Notes: generated by a model not told the origin, from the letters alone. A stretch of 5,432 nucleotides of DNA from Candidatus Methanophagales archaeon (GCA_030668065.1 DAOUUS010000122.1:1-5432), one strand, 5' to 3'; positions 1 to 5,250 are shown, numbered from the stretch's first letter. Translations and numbers: made by a program.

Positions 1-1
1 A

Positions 2-256
2 TTCCGGTATTCGCGTAATAGTTTGGCACTCGCAATTGAGAATATGTGCAGGATGATAAGAGAGACTTCAGTAAAGTGCATACTGGTGGAGCATCATTTC
101 ATGCGTGACCTTAAGTACAAGGAAAGGATCCCGGAGGTGTATGAATGTGCAGTGGAGAACGGAGTAGCGGTGATAACCGCGGCGGAATATCTTGGACGCG
201 ACATAGAGCTGCTGGAGGCGAACAGAAAAGAGCTTTACGCAAAAGAAACGTCATAA
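2..256 (+). CDS. UPF0282-like metallo-beta-lactamase-fold protein, C-terminal fragment (5' truncated)
   Basis: The frame is open to the left edge, so only the last 84 codons are present, ending in TAA at 254-256; the TTG at 23 is an internal codon rather than a start. The fragment reads as the tail of an archaeal MBL-fold hydrolase of the UPF0282 type. The segment VEHHFMRDLKYKERIPEVYE carries the paired histidines and RD expected near the end of that family, followed by VITAAEYLG and a basic LLEANRKELY ending. The UPF0282 assignment is from memory of the family pattern. The substrate is unknown, and the main HxHxDH metal-binding motif would lie outside the window. The gene converges on the DUF2023 gene, with 187 bp between the two stop codons. 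It carries none of the operator motifs seen further right and appears unrelated to that regulon. Confidence 0.7.
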   Translation, partial: FRYSRNSLALAIENMCRMIRETSVKCILVEHHFMRDLKYKERIPEVYECAVENGVAVITAAEYLGRDIELLEANRKELYAKETS

Positions 257-291
257 TCGGCAGTTTCTGGAATATGTACTTTTACGCTTGA

Positions 292-317
292 TAAAGGCCT
301 AGCCCTTTTATTGTTTA
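292..317 (+). terminator. possible terminator after the left-edge gene
   Basis: About 35 nt after the stop codon, AAAGGC and GCCCTTT can pair around a 3-nt CTA loop, with one bulged C, and the stem is followed by a T-rich run (TTTTATTGTTT). The position fits the end of the left-edge gene. The stem is short and archaeal termination often needs only the T-run. The rest of the 257-443 gap shows no gene I can support, only a weak CACAG/CTGTG inverted repeat at 394-413. Confidence 0.3.
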
Positions 318-443
318 CACAGACACCGCAAAATGGAAAGAGCAAAAATCCAAATAACACACTCTACGGTAAAACTTGAGGCTATAGTACTGTCACAGAA
401 AAATTCGACTGTGCATGCCCACCGTCCCAAAACTCATGTCTTG

Positions 444-845
444 TTAGCCAACAACACTAATCGCATCAGTTTGTGGTTGGGCTACTGTTTTAAGTTTGCA
501 GCCTACTTTTTCTAAGTTATTGATACAGCCACTACGTTTCTTTTTAAGATACCGCTCACACTGCTTCACTCTATCGTAACCCAGCATCGTGCCAAGGATA
601 AAGTCCTCCTCGTCCGTCAGACTTGACAGCGATTCGAGATTCATCTGTTTGATGACCTCAATGCAGATAGGATTGCCGAAGAACACGTTGATTTTCGTTT
701 CCGTGACCTCCTGTATATAATATTCAATCGCAGCTCTTTCCAACCGTTTTTCTATCGTATCCCTGTTCCTGGCATTCGTCGTATGTAGCACCAGGGTTCT
801 CAAACCTTTCTTATACTCATGAAGGTGATGCGTGAATACTCTCAT
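444..845 (-). CDS. DUF2023 family protein, flavodoxin partner
   Basis: This 133-residue protein is recognisable as DUF2023, a small family of unknown function that often sits beside a flavodoxin gene. Conserved blocks in order are VFTHHLHEYKKGLRTLVLHT (residues 3-22), INVFFG (52-57), EEDFILGTMLGYDR (79-92) and QCERYL (95-100). No signal peptide or membrane segment is visible, so it is probably cytoplasmic. The chosen ATG gives the N-terminus expected for the family, although only a weak GGG precedes it. It lies 51 bp downstream of the flavodoxin on the same strand and is probably co-transcribed with it, although a T-rich stretch in the gap (minus strand, about 863-880) could terminate part of the transcripts. 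After residue 100 it has a basic tail of about 33 residues with two cysteines (C107, C116), which seems longer than the usual family end. A role in flavodoxin function or turnover is inference from proximity only. Confidence 0.85.
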   Translation of the reverse strand: MRVFTHHLHEYKKGLRTLVLHTTNARNRDTIEKRLERAAIEYYIQEVTETKINVFFGNPICIEVIKQMNLESLSSLTDEEDFILGTMLGYDRVKQCERYLKKKRSGCINNLEKVGCKLKTVAQPQTDAISVVG

Positions 846-896
846 ATCCCGTACTCGCTGGTTGTGCCAAAAAATAAAAAGGGAATTAAAGCATAG

Positions 897-1340
897 CTAA
901 AGCGCTTTTGCGACCTTTAATCCCCACGCTTCGGCATCTTCAAATGCCGGCTCAACCTCTCCATCTACCTTAAAACCGTCAGCAACGAGCTTGGCACCAT
1001 GTTTCTCCAGCGTTTCTTCGAGGATGTCCACGGCGGTGCAGAACGAATCCGGATAGTCCTCTTTATCGCCCGGCCCAAAAACCGCTGCCTTTTTACCGTC
1101 CAAAGATATACCATCCATCGCATCGTAGAACTCCACGAAATCATCTTGTAAATCGCCTTCGCCCCAGGTCGAGCATCCGAATACAATCGCGTCGTAATCC
1201 GTAAGCTCTTTAACATTTGCATCTGTCACGTTTTTCACCGTGACGTTTGCCATTCCACGCTCAAGCCCTGCTGCTACATGCTCAGACAACATTTCCGTGT
1301 TGTCGGTGGTCGAACCATATATCAAAACTACCTTCGCCAT
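897..1340 (-). CDS. short-chain flavodoxin (Desulfovibrio type)
   Basis: A 147-residue FMN-binding electron carrier, the usual length for short-chain flavodoxins. It probably replaces ferredoxin as a low-potential cytoplasmic carrier when iron is scarce. The phosphate-binding loop is GSTTDNTE (residues 9-16). The second FMN loop, GCSTWGEGDLQDDF (55-68), carries the isoalloxazine-stacking Trp59. The third loop, FGPGDKEDYPDSFCTAVD (88-105), carries Tyr96 at the place of the second stacking aromatic. Two differences from Desulfovibrio flavodoxins stand out: Asp13 replaces the usual Gly in the phosphate loop, and Pro90 replaces Cys in GCGD. The start is supported by an AGAGGAG Shine-Dalgarno on the minus strand (complement of 1351-1357), about 10 nt before ATG. 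The strongly acidic composition is typical. It is transcribed away from the FmdE-like gene and its promoter carries the shared TTAGG/CCTAA module. DUF2023 follows downstream. Confidence 0.95.
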   Translation of the reverse strand: MAKVVLIYGSTTDNTEMLSEHVAAGLERGMANVTVKNVTDANVKELTDYDAIVFGCSTWGEGDLQDDFVEFYDAMDGISLDGKKAAVFGPGDKEDYPDSFCTAVDILEETLEKHGAKLVADGFKVDGEVEPAFEDAEAWGLKVAKAL

Positions 1341-1391
1341 TTTTTTGTTTCTCCTCTTATTTCCGTTTATTTATGTATGGTAGATATGTCT

Positions 1392-1428
1392 ATTAGGTGC
1401 ATAAATAATGAACCCTAAAAAAGTTAGG
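1392..1428 (-). promoter_or_regulatory. flavodoxin promoter with TATA-flanking operator half-sites
   Basis: Read on the minus strand, TTTAGGG (complement of 1413-1419), a 14-nt interval holding CATTATTTATG (complement of 1400-1410), and ACCTAAT (complement of 1392-1398) follow one another. The TATA-like centre near 1404 predicts a transcript start near 1378 and a leader of about 38 nt that includes the Shine-Dalgarno. The upstream half-site is also one arm of a dyad, CCTAA-N5-TTAGG, at 1414-1428. The same TATA 11-mer and the same 14-nt spacing occur at the right-edge promoter. A repressor bound here would cover the TATA box. No transcription data are available. Confidence 0.65.
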
Positions 1429-1440
1429 AAATGGGCTATT

Positions 1441-1515
1441 AACCGAAATTAATTAGGTTTTTGAGTTAAGAATCGAACTAATCGGGTTATTCTCGAAATA
1501 CTAATTCCGTTCGGG
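1441..1515. repeat. tandem operator-like dyads between the two divergent promoters
   Basis: Between the two core promoters lie further copies of the dyad. One is clear: CCGAA-N5-TTAGG at 1443-1457, preceded by AA and followed by a T-run like the others. Two are degenerate: TCGAA followed by TCGGG around 1473-1487, and CTAA-N5-TTCGG at 1501-1514. Their centres (about 1450, 1480 and 1507) continue the roughly 29-bp period set by the core promoter dyads at 1421, 1536 and 1565. The two degenerate copies would not be convincing without this spacing. Confidence 0.5.
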
Positions 1516-1524
1516 TTTCTGCGC

Positions 1525-1593
1525 AAAACCTAACATTGTTAGGTTTTTGTGTCGAAACCGAATACATTTAGGGCATGCTATATAGCACCTAAC
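1525..1593 (+). promoter_or_regulatory. promoter/operator module of the FmdE-like gene
   Basis: The module opens with a perfect inverted repeat: 10-bp arms AAAACCTAAC (1525-1534) and its complement (1538-1547) around ATT. GAAACCGAAT (1554-1563) and TTTAGGG (1567-1573) form a second CCGAA-N5-TTAGG dyad centred at 1565. Next comes the palindromic TATA element GCTATATAGC (1577-1586) and a closing ACCTAAC (1587-1593). A TATA centre near 1581 predicts a start near 1607 and a leader of about 46 nt. Order and spacing match the right-edge module at 5185-5250 almost base for base, with a 1-nt difference in the TATA interval. Tight repression over the TATA box is the inferred function. Confidence 0.7.
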
Positions 1594-1652
1594 AAGCTTT
1601 TTCATATGTATTTAAGCTCACAAAGGGAATAAAACTTTGGATTCAAGGAATA

Positions 1653-2300
1653 ATGCAAAGGAATAAAACACAGCTTCACGGGAAGATAGAACCGATTACA
1701 ATAGAGGCAAGAGGGAGTCAGCAGAAAATAACGATGGCAGAGATAGAGGAATTGTACGCAGAACAGCATGGTGAAGAACGGATAGAGGGTAAACCGTGCA
1801 TATGCGTATCGAGTTCTTTCAGAGCGGTACAATTAGCATTTTCAAAACTATGGCGAGAGAATGATGGAATACCAAAGAGAGAAGAGATTAAGATAATCAG
1901 CACGCTTCCTGCCGAGGGTTCTCAGCAAGCTTTCAAATATATCCTGGGCATAGAACCTTTGTCAAAGACAAGAGGCGAGTTTATGCTTGCTCCGCCGGCG
2001 GGAATGGAGAACAACAATGCCGGGATAGAGAATTACGTCTTTACGGTCATCCGAAGATCAACGAATACTTCGTTTCAGGTTCGGGTGAGACCAGAAGTAT
2101 TTCCAGACGGTTTTTTTGCGTTGAAGCGGAAAGTGAAAAAAGGAATCCCAAGAGAAGCGACAGAGGAAGAACGGAAAAGATATGAAGTATGGGAAAGTGA
2201 ACTCAGAGATAAATTTCTTACCTTTTCTGACGATAAGCTATTCGCCGGTGAACTGGCTGAAAGAGTAAAAGAGAAAGGATATTATGACTACAACCGCTGA
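1653..2300 (+). CDS. FmdE-like domain protein lacking canonical metal ligands
   Basis: This 215-residue soluble protein is not certainly recognised, but its layout follows the formylmethanofuran dehydrogenase subunit E (FmdE) fold. A helix block SFRAVQLAFSKLW (55-67) is followed by a strand and loop IKIISTLPAEGSQQAFKYILG (79-99, at the place of the CGVDAIQ...TG block). Then come a sheet region NYVFTVIRRSTNTSFQVRVRP (127-147) and an ending FFALKRKVKKG...EATEEERKRYE...LRDKFLTFSDDKLF (154-197). The usual HGHxCPG motif is missing; CICVSS (49-54) stands near its place, and the CGVD cysteine is replaced by LPAEG. No C-terminal zinc-ribbon extension is seen. A catalytic role in the formylmethanofuran dehydrogenase complex is therefore doubtful. 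AAGGAA lies only 2 nt before the ATG, so ribosome binding is weak or unusual. The stop lies 17 nt inside the FeoC-like gene, implying translational coupling. Its promoter carries the shared operator module. Confidence 0.55.
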   Translation: MQRNKTQLHGKIEPITIEARGSQQKITMAEIEELYAEQHGEERIEGKPCICVSSSFRAVQLAFSKLWRENDGIPKREEIKIISTLPAEGSQQAFKYILGIEPLSKTRGEFMLAPPAGMENNNAGIENYVFTVIRRSTNTSFQVRVRPEVFPDGFFALKRKVKKGIPREATEEERKRYEVWESELRDKFLTFSDDKLFAGELAERVKEKGYYDYNR

Positions 2301-2553
2301 AATTTTGTGTCGGATAGAGAAAGGCGGCACGTTAGACGATCTTGCTAAAGCGTTAGACATGAGCAAGTCTATACTCGTGGCGAGAATAGAGTTTCTGGTT
2401 CGTGCTGGTTACCTCTGCGAATTCCATGCTGGGAACGGGTGTGGTGGATGTGGCAAATGTGAAACTTGCAGTGTGCCCGTGCCGGGTGGCAGGGTAAAGA
2501 TGTATGCGCTTACGGATAAGGGCCGGGAAAGTATCGCGGGTCGCAAAAAATGA
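2284..2553 (+). CDS. FeoC-like winged-helix protein with Cys cluster
   Basis: An 89-residue cytoplasmic protein. Residues 1-45 read as a winged helix-turn-helix (EILCRIEKGGTLDDLAKALD, then a recognition-helix segment and IEFLVRAGYL), and residues 73-81 (MYALTDKGR) form the last strand and helix. The wing is replaced by a cysteine loop, CGGCGKCETC (53-62), with Cys at 53, 56, 59 and 62; C9 and C45 are additional. This layout is typical of FeoC, a small protein of the Feo ferrous-iron uptake system whose cysteines may bind an Fe-S cluster or iron. It may act as an iron or redox sensor, or as a transcription factor. AAAGG (2274-2278) precedes the ATG, and the gene overlaps the FmdE-like gene by 17 nt, so the two are co-translated. 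No feoA or feoB is in the window, so a partnership with them cannot be shown. Confidence 0.75.
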   Translation: MTTTAEILCRIEKGGTLDDLAKALDMSKSILVARIEFLVRAGYLCEFHAGNGCGGCGKCETCSVPVPGGRVKMYALTDKGRESIAGRKK

Positions 2554-2595
2554 ATATATCTTAGATCAGCGCGTGGTGAAGAACAAATTAAATAA

Positions 2596-2605
2596 GGGAG
2601 GTGAT
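2596..2605 (+). promoter_or_regulatory. strong ribosome binding site of the small membrane protein
   Basis: GGGAGGTGAT is close to a full anti-Shine-Dalgarno complement and lies 8 nt before the ATG at 2614. It fixes the start of the 113-residue gene and predicts higher translation than for its upstream neighbours. Confidence 0.75.
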
Positions 2606-2613
2606 AGAAGAAG

Positions 2614-2955
2614 ATGAAGGAATTGTTGATTGCATCAGTTGCGTTTGCATTGTTCATCCTGTGCCCGAGGATGGCGGGGATGACGAAGGTTATATCAGAA
2701 GCGAGTGACGTAAATCTGGTAAAAGTGGTGGTACTTGGAACGGTGGTTGCGCTTCCGCTGATAGTAGCAATGGCACTTGTATTCTCAAAATACGGGCTCG
2801 TTGCCGCTCTGGCGCTATGCGTAGTCACGGATTTTGCCGCGGCGTTCGCAATGCGTGCGATAAGCGTAAAAGCAGGTGTGGAAACGCTTATAATTGCGTT
2901 GTTCGTGATTATGGGTGTGAAAGTTGCTTCGATTGTGTCGGGATGGGTGGGTTGA
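2614..2955 (+). CDS. small four-helix membrane protein, unknown function
   Basis: I do not recognise the family. The 113 residues are strongly hydrophobic, with four likely membrane segments at about 3-17, 36-57, 61-83 and 89-109. Short connecting loops hold the few charges (R19, K25, E29, D32, K37, K59, R81, K86). Asp73 inside the third segment (CVVTDFAAAFAM) is unusual for a lipid-facing helix and could be functional. The gene starts 60 bp after the FeoC-like gene on the same strand, so it may be in that operon, although AATATATC near 2552-2560 could be a separate TATA element. The context suggests a membrane component linked to the iron-related genes, perhaps transport or assembly, but nothing in the sequence proves it. 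Confidence 0.7.
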   Translation: MKELLIASVAFALFILCPRMAGMTKVISEASDVNLVKVVVLGTVVALPLIVAMALVFSKYGLVAALALCVVTDFAAAFAMRAISVKAGVETLIIALFVIMGVKVASIVSGWVG

Positions 2956-2992
2956 AAGAAAGGTGTTTGTTTAGCTAGCCACAGATTACACA

Positions 2993-3010
2993 GCTTTTTA
3001 TGTGATATAG
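2993..3010 (+). promoter_or_regulatory. candidate TATA region of the padR operon
   Basis: The 80-bp gap after the membrane-protein gene has two TATA-like stretches, CTTTTTATG (2994-3002) and GATATAG (3004-3010). The first predicts transcript initiation near 3024, inside the palindrome. The second predicts initiation close to the ATG, giving a leaderless message. This agrees with the absence of a Shine-Dalgarno sequence before the PadR start. Confidence 0.4.
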
Positions 3011-3018
3011 ACTTACAA

Positions 3019-3033
3019 TATCGTTAAACGATA
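3019..3033. promoter_or_regulatory. perfect palindrome at the padR start, probable autoregulatory operator
   Basis: TATCGTT and its exact complement AACGATA flank a single central A, and the repeat ends 2 nt before the ATG of the PadR-family gene. A 7-bp perfect dyad at the expected transcript start of a small repressor gene is the usual arrangement for self-repression. It differs from the ATGT-N8-ACAT pattern reported for some bacterial PadR proteins. It also shares nothing with the TTAGG/CCTAA modules, so it is a separate regulatory circuit. Confidence 0.6.
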
Positions 3034-3035
3034 CA

Positions 3036-3329
3036 ATGATGCGAAATATCTTTTTGGGGTTTATCAGGATACACATCCTGCATCATGCGAATGAAGACGA
3101 GATATTTGGTGTAGCGATTATGGATGAACTCAGAAGGCATGGTTATTCAATAAGCGCCGGAACTCTGTACCCAATACTCCATTCTTTAGAGGCCGAAGGC
3201 TATCTAACAAGAAGGAACGAAGTTGTTAACGGCAAGGTAAGGAAATACTACCGGATAACAGAGAAGGGCATAACTGCGCTTGAGGCAGCGAAACCAAAAA
3301 TAAAAGAACTTGTAGCAGAGGTATTATGA
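3036..3329 (+). CDS. PadR-family transcriptional repressor
   Basis: A 97-residue protein that is almost only a winged helix-turn-helix domain, as in the short PadR subgroup. It has an N-terminal helix (FLGFIRIHILHHA), then IFGVAIMDELRRHGYSISAG (23-42). The family signature TLYPILHSLEAEGYL (43-57) is the recognition helix, followed by a wing with KVRKYYRITEKG (67-78) and a short C-terminal dimerisation helix. PadR proteins generally repress a neighbouring transporter or detoxification gene until a ligand is bound. Two in-frame ATGs stand at 3036 and 3039; the first is used here. The stop overlaps the transporter start in ATGA, so the two are translationally coupled and the transporter is the likely target. 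The palindrome next to the start suggests autoregulation. The ligand is unknown. Confidence 0.9.
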   Translation: MMRNIFLGFIRIHILHHANEDEIFGVAIMDELRRHGYSISAGTLYPILHSLEAEGYLTRRNEVVNGKVRKYYRITEKGITALEAAKPKIKELVAEVL

Positions 3330-4534
3330 AAGCCCCAAAAAACTTTAGAACCGGCTTGATGAAAGGCGTTGGTGCCAATGTAGTCCTTCTTGGGCTGGTC
3401 AGTTTATTTACGGATTTAAGCAGTCAGATGGTATTCCCACTGATCCCGCTTTTTTTGACCACCGCATTAGGTGCCAGTGCCGCGGTTGTTGGTTTGGTAG
3501 AAGGTGCCGCGGAAACCACAGCCAGCCTGTTAAAAGTATTCTCTGGTTACTGGTCAGATAAAATAGCGCGAAGAAAACCATTTGTACTTTTTGGTTATGG
3601 ACTTTCAGCGTTAATGAAACCTTTATTTGCAGTTTCATATATATGGCCGAGTGTATTGGCAATCCGAATTGCAGAGCGGGTGGGAAAAGGTATCAGGAAC
3701 GCACCCCGAGACGCAATCATAGCAGAGTCCTGTGACACAGCCGTAAGAGGAAAAGCATATGGTATTCATCGAGCTATGGATGGCATAGGCTCAATCCTTG
3801 GCGCTGTTCTGGGTCTTATTCTGCTCATTTATCTTGGTTTCCGGAATGTTTTTTTAGTTGCTGGTATACCCTCTTTAATCGCCGTTCTGTTGATTTTATT
3901 TCTAAAGGAGGAAAAGAAGACACATATTGTCACGAACTCACTGCGGATTAGTTTAAAAGCGCTCACGCCACAGCTAAAATGTTTTATTATTGTTGCGACA
4001 GTATTCACGTTTGGGCATTTTGGTTATGCGTTTTTAATGTTGCGAGTACTTGACCTGGGTTTAACGATTGATGGCTGGTTCACTCTGGGTCCCAATCCCA
4101 CAGCAATGTTGTTGTACGCGCTATTTTATGTGAGTTACACTATTGTTACAATACCCGCAGGGACACTCTCGGATAAGATAGGCAGAAAGCCGGTTATCGC
4201 CATTGGCTATACGCTGTTTGGATTGACGTCTCTTGGCCTTGTCTTCGTATCGAATCTCTATTCAATTATCGGGTTATTCATGTTATATGGCGTCTTCTAT
4301 GCCATGATTGATGGTGTTCAGAGGGCTTTTGTTGTGGATTTAGCGCCAGCGGAGCTAAAAGCTACGGCACTGGGTGTATTTCATACAGTCACGGGTTTAG
4401 CCGCCCTACCGGCTGGCTTGATTGCCGGTTTACTTTGGGATATGTACAGTCCGGAAACGACTTTTATCTATGGCTTTGTTTTATCTGCCTTAGCAGTAGT
4501 GTTATTCATGAGTTTAGTCAAAGAGAAGGATTAA
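3326..4534 (+). CDS. MFS transporter
   Basis: A 402-residue integral membrane protein with the hydrophobic pattern of a 12-helix major facilitator. The motif A loop occurs in both halves: GYWSDKIARRKP (74-85) and GTLSDKIGRKP (279-289). N-terminal signatures are LFTDLSSQMVFPLIPLFL (27-44) and ERVGKGIRNAPRDAIIAES (117-135), followed by RGKAYGIHRAMDGIGS (141-156). A central basic stretch (KEEKKTH, 194-200) begins the inter-domain loop. This subgroup is widespread and mostly of unknown substrate. From memory, its N-terminal signature also resembles the magnetosome transporter MamH, but I would not assign iron on that basis. GAGGT (3318-3322) precedes the ATG, which overlaps the PadR stop. Control by the PadR protein is likely. 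Drug or metabolite efflux is the default guess. Confidence 0.9.
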   Translation: MKAPKNFRTGLMKGVGANVVLLGLVSLFTDLSSQMVFPLIPLFLTTALGASAAVVGLVEGAAETTASLLKVFSGYWSDKIARRKPFVLFGYGLSALMKPLFAVSYIWPSVLAIRIAERVGKGIRNAPRDAIIAESCDTAVRGKAYGIHRAMDGIGSILGAVLGLILLIYLGFRNVFLVAGIPSLIAVLLILFLKEEKKTHIVTNSLRISLKALTPQLKCFIIVATVFTFGHFGYAFLMLRVLDLGLTIDGWFTLGPNPTAMLLYALFYVSYTIVTIPAGTLSDKIGRKPVIAIGYTLFGLTSLGLVFVSNLYSIIGLFMLYGVFYAMIDGVQRAFVVDLAPAELKATALGVFHTVTGLAALPAGLIAGLLWDMYSPETTFIYGFVLSALAVVLFMSLVKEKD

Positions 4535-4546
4535 AAGAAAAAAAAG

Positions 4547-5104
4547 ATGTTACAAGACATTTTTATTCCATTGATTGTAGTGGGTTTAGCGGAATTAGGA
4601 GATAAAACGCAGCTATCTATCCTGCTCTTAGCGTCAAAAACAGAAAAGCATCTGCATTTATTTCTCGGTACGATACTGGCGTTTTTTATAGTAGATGGAT
4701 TAGCGATTTTAGCGGGTGAGTGGATTGCACATCTCGTACCCTTGAATTTACTAAATATACTTTCGGGCGCGGTATTCATCGTTTTTGGATTCGCAATCTT
4801 ATTCTTTAGAAACGAAAAGGCGGAAACCAAGAGCAGATATTATTTGGAACATCCGTTTTATTCAGGCTTTATATTGATTTTCGTAGCGGAATGGGGCGAT
4901 AAGACACAAATTGCCGCGGGACTGTTCGCAACACGATACAATGGCTTGATGGTTTTAATAGGCGTTATGATAGCGTTAAGTTTTCTCTCTATATTTGCAA
5001 TCTATTTGGGCAAATTCATTTCGGATAAAGTGGATAGAGAAACTTTAACGAAATTCACAGGCTTTTTGTTTATTTTGATGGGTGTACTCTTCTTTTTGTT
5101 TTAG
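4547..5104 (+). CDS. UPF0016/GDT1-family cation transporter (Mn2+/Ca2+ exporter type)
   Basis: A 185-residue membrane protein with the internal duplication that defines the UPF0016 (TMEM165/GDT1, bacterial MneA) family. Each half has one E-x-G-D-K-T signature, AELGDKTQ (15-22) and AEWGDKTQ (114-121), whose acidic residues (E16, D19, E115, D118) form the cation site. About six membrane segments are visible, split three and three by a hydrophilic loop (RNEKAETKSRYYLEHP, 88-103). Characterised members move Mn2+ or Ca2+, often in exchange for protons. The gene starts 12 nt after the MFS stop, with only a distant GAAGGA as ribosome binding site, so it probably belongs to the PadR operon. No Mn riboswitch or independent promoter can fit in the gap. 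Length and signatures are complete, and it is not a pseudogene. Confidence 0.9.
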   Translation: MLQDIFIPLIVVGLAELGDKTQLSILLLASKTEKHLHLFLGTILAFFIVDGLAILAGEWIAHLVPLNLLNILSGAVFIVFGFAILFFRNEKAETKSRYYLEHPFYSGFILIFVAEWGDKTQIAAGLFATRYNGLMVLIGVMIALSFLSIFAIYLGKFISDKVDRETLTKFTGFLFILMGVLFFLF

Positions 5105-5184
5105 GGTGGCCATCGGTAATAAAGTGTGGAAATTACTACAAACGCCTCTTTCTAAAGAAACTTTTTGGAGGCTAATGCCAAAAT

Positions 5185-5250
5185 CCTAACTTTATTAGGT
5201 TTTTTAGCAGAAACCGAATCTTTTTAGGGGACATTATTTATGTACCTAAC
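5185..5250 (+). promoter_or_regulatory. promoter/operator module of the right-edge gene
   Basis: The order is the same as upstream of the FmdE-like gene. A CCTAA-N5-TTAGG dyad (5185-5199) with a T-run is followed by GAAACCGAAT (5210-5219) and TTTAGGG (5223-5229), which make the second dyad centred at 5221. Then come CATTATTTATG (5232-5242) as the TATA-like element and ACCTAAC (5244-5250). The distance from the first CCTAA to TTTAGGG is 38 nt in both copies. Predicted initiation is near 5263. A second A/T-rich element, CTATAATA (5260-5267), could alternatively serve as TATA. The gap 5105-5184 contains only weak overlapping inverted repeats. Confidence 0.65.

Noticed and set aside
394..413. CACAG/CTGTG inverted repeat in the convergent gap, possible DUF2023 terminator
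   Set aside because: The stem is only 5 bp with a 10-nt loop, and the T-run on the minus strand lies inside the loop rather than after the stem.
333..515. Plus-strand open frame of 60 codons
   Set aside because: It overlaps the 3' end of the well-supported DUF2023 gene in antisense, has no ribosome binding site, and its translation shows no protein-like pattern.
1390..1602. CRISPR-like array, because of the regular repeats of about 29 bp
   Set aside because: The repeated units are short degenerate dyads spaced about 29 bp centre to centre. They are not long identical repeats with unique spacers of similar size, and the region lies between divergent promoters.
4535..4546. Manganese riboswitch (yybP-ykoY type) ahead of the UPF0016 gene
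   Set aside because: Only 12 nt separate it from the MFS stop codon, too short for any riboswitch.
5100..5107. TTTTAGGG at the end of the UPF0016 gene, like the operator half-site
   Set aside because: It includes the stop codon, has no paired CCTAA at the right distance and no TATA element next to it, so it is probably chance.
5144..5183. Hairpin terminator after the UPF0016 gene (GCCTC/GAGGC and TTTTGG/CCAAAA)
   Set aside because: The two possible stems overlap and exclude each other, the first has a 19-nt loop, and no T-run follows either.
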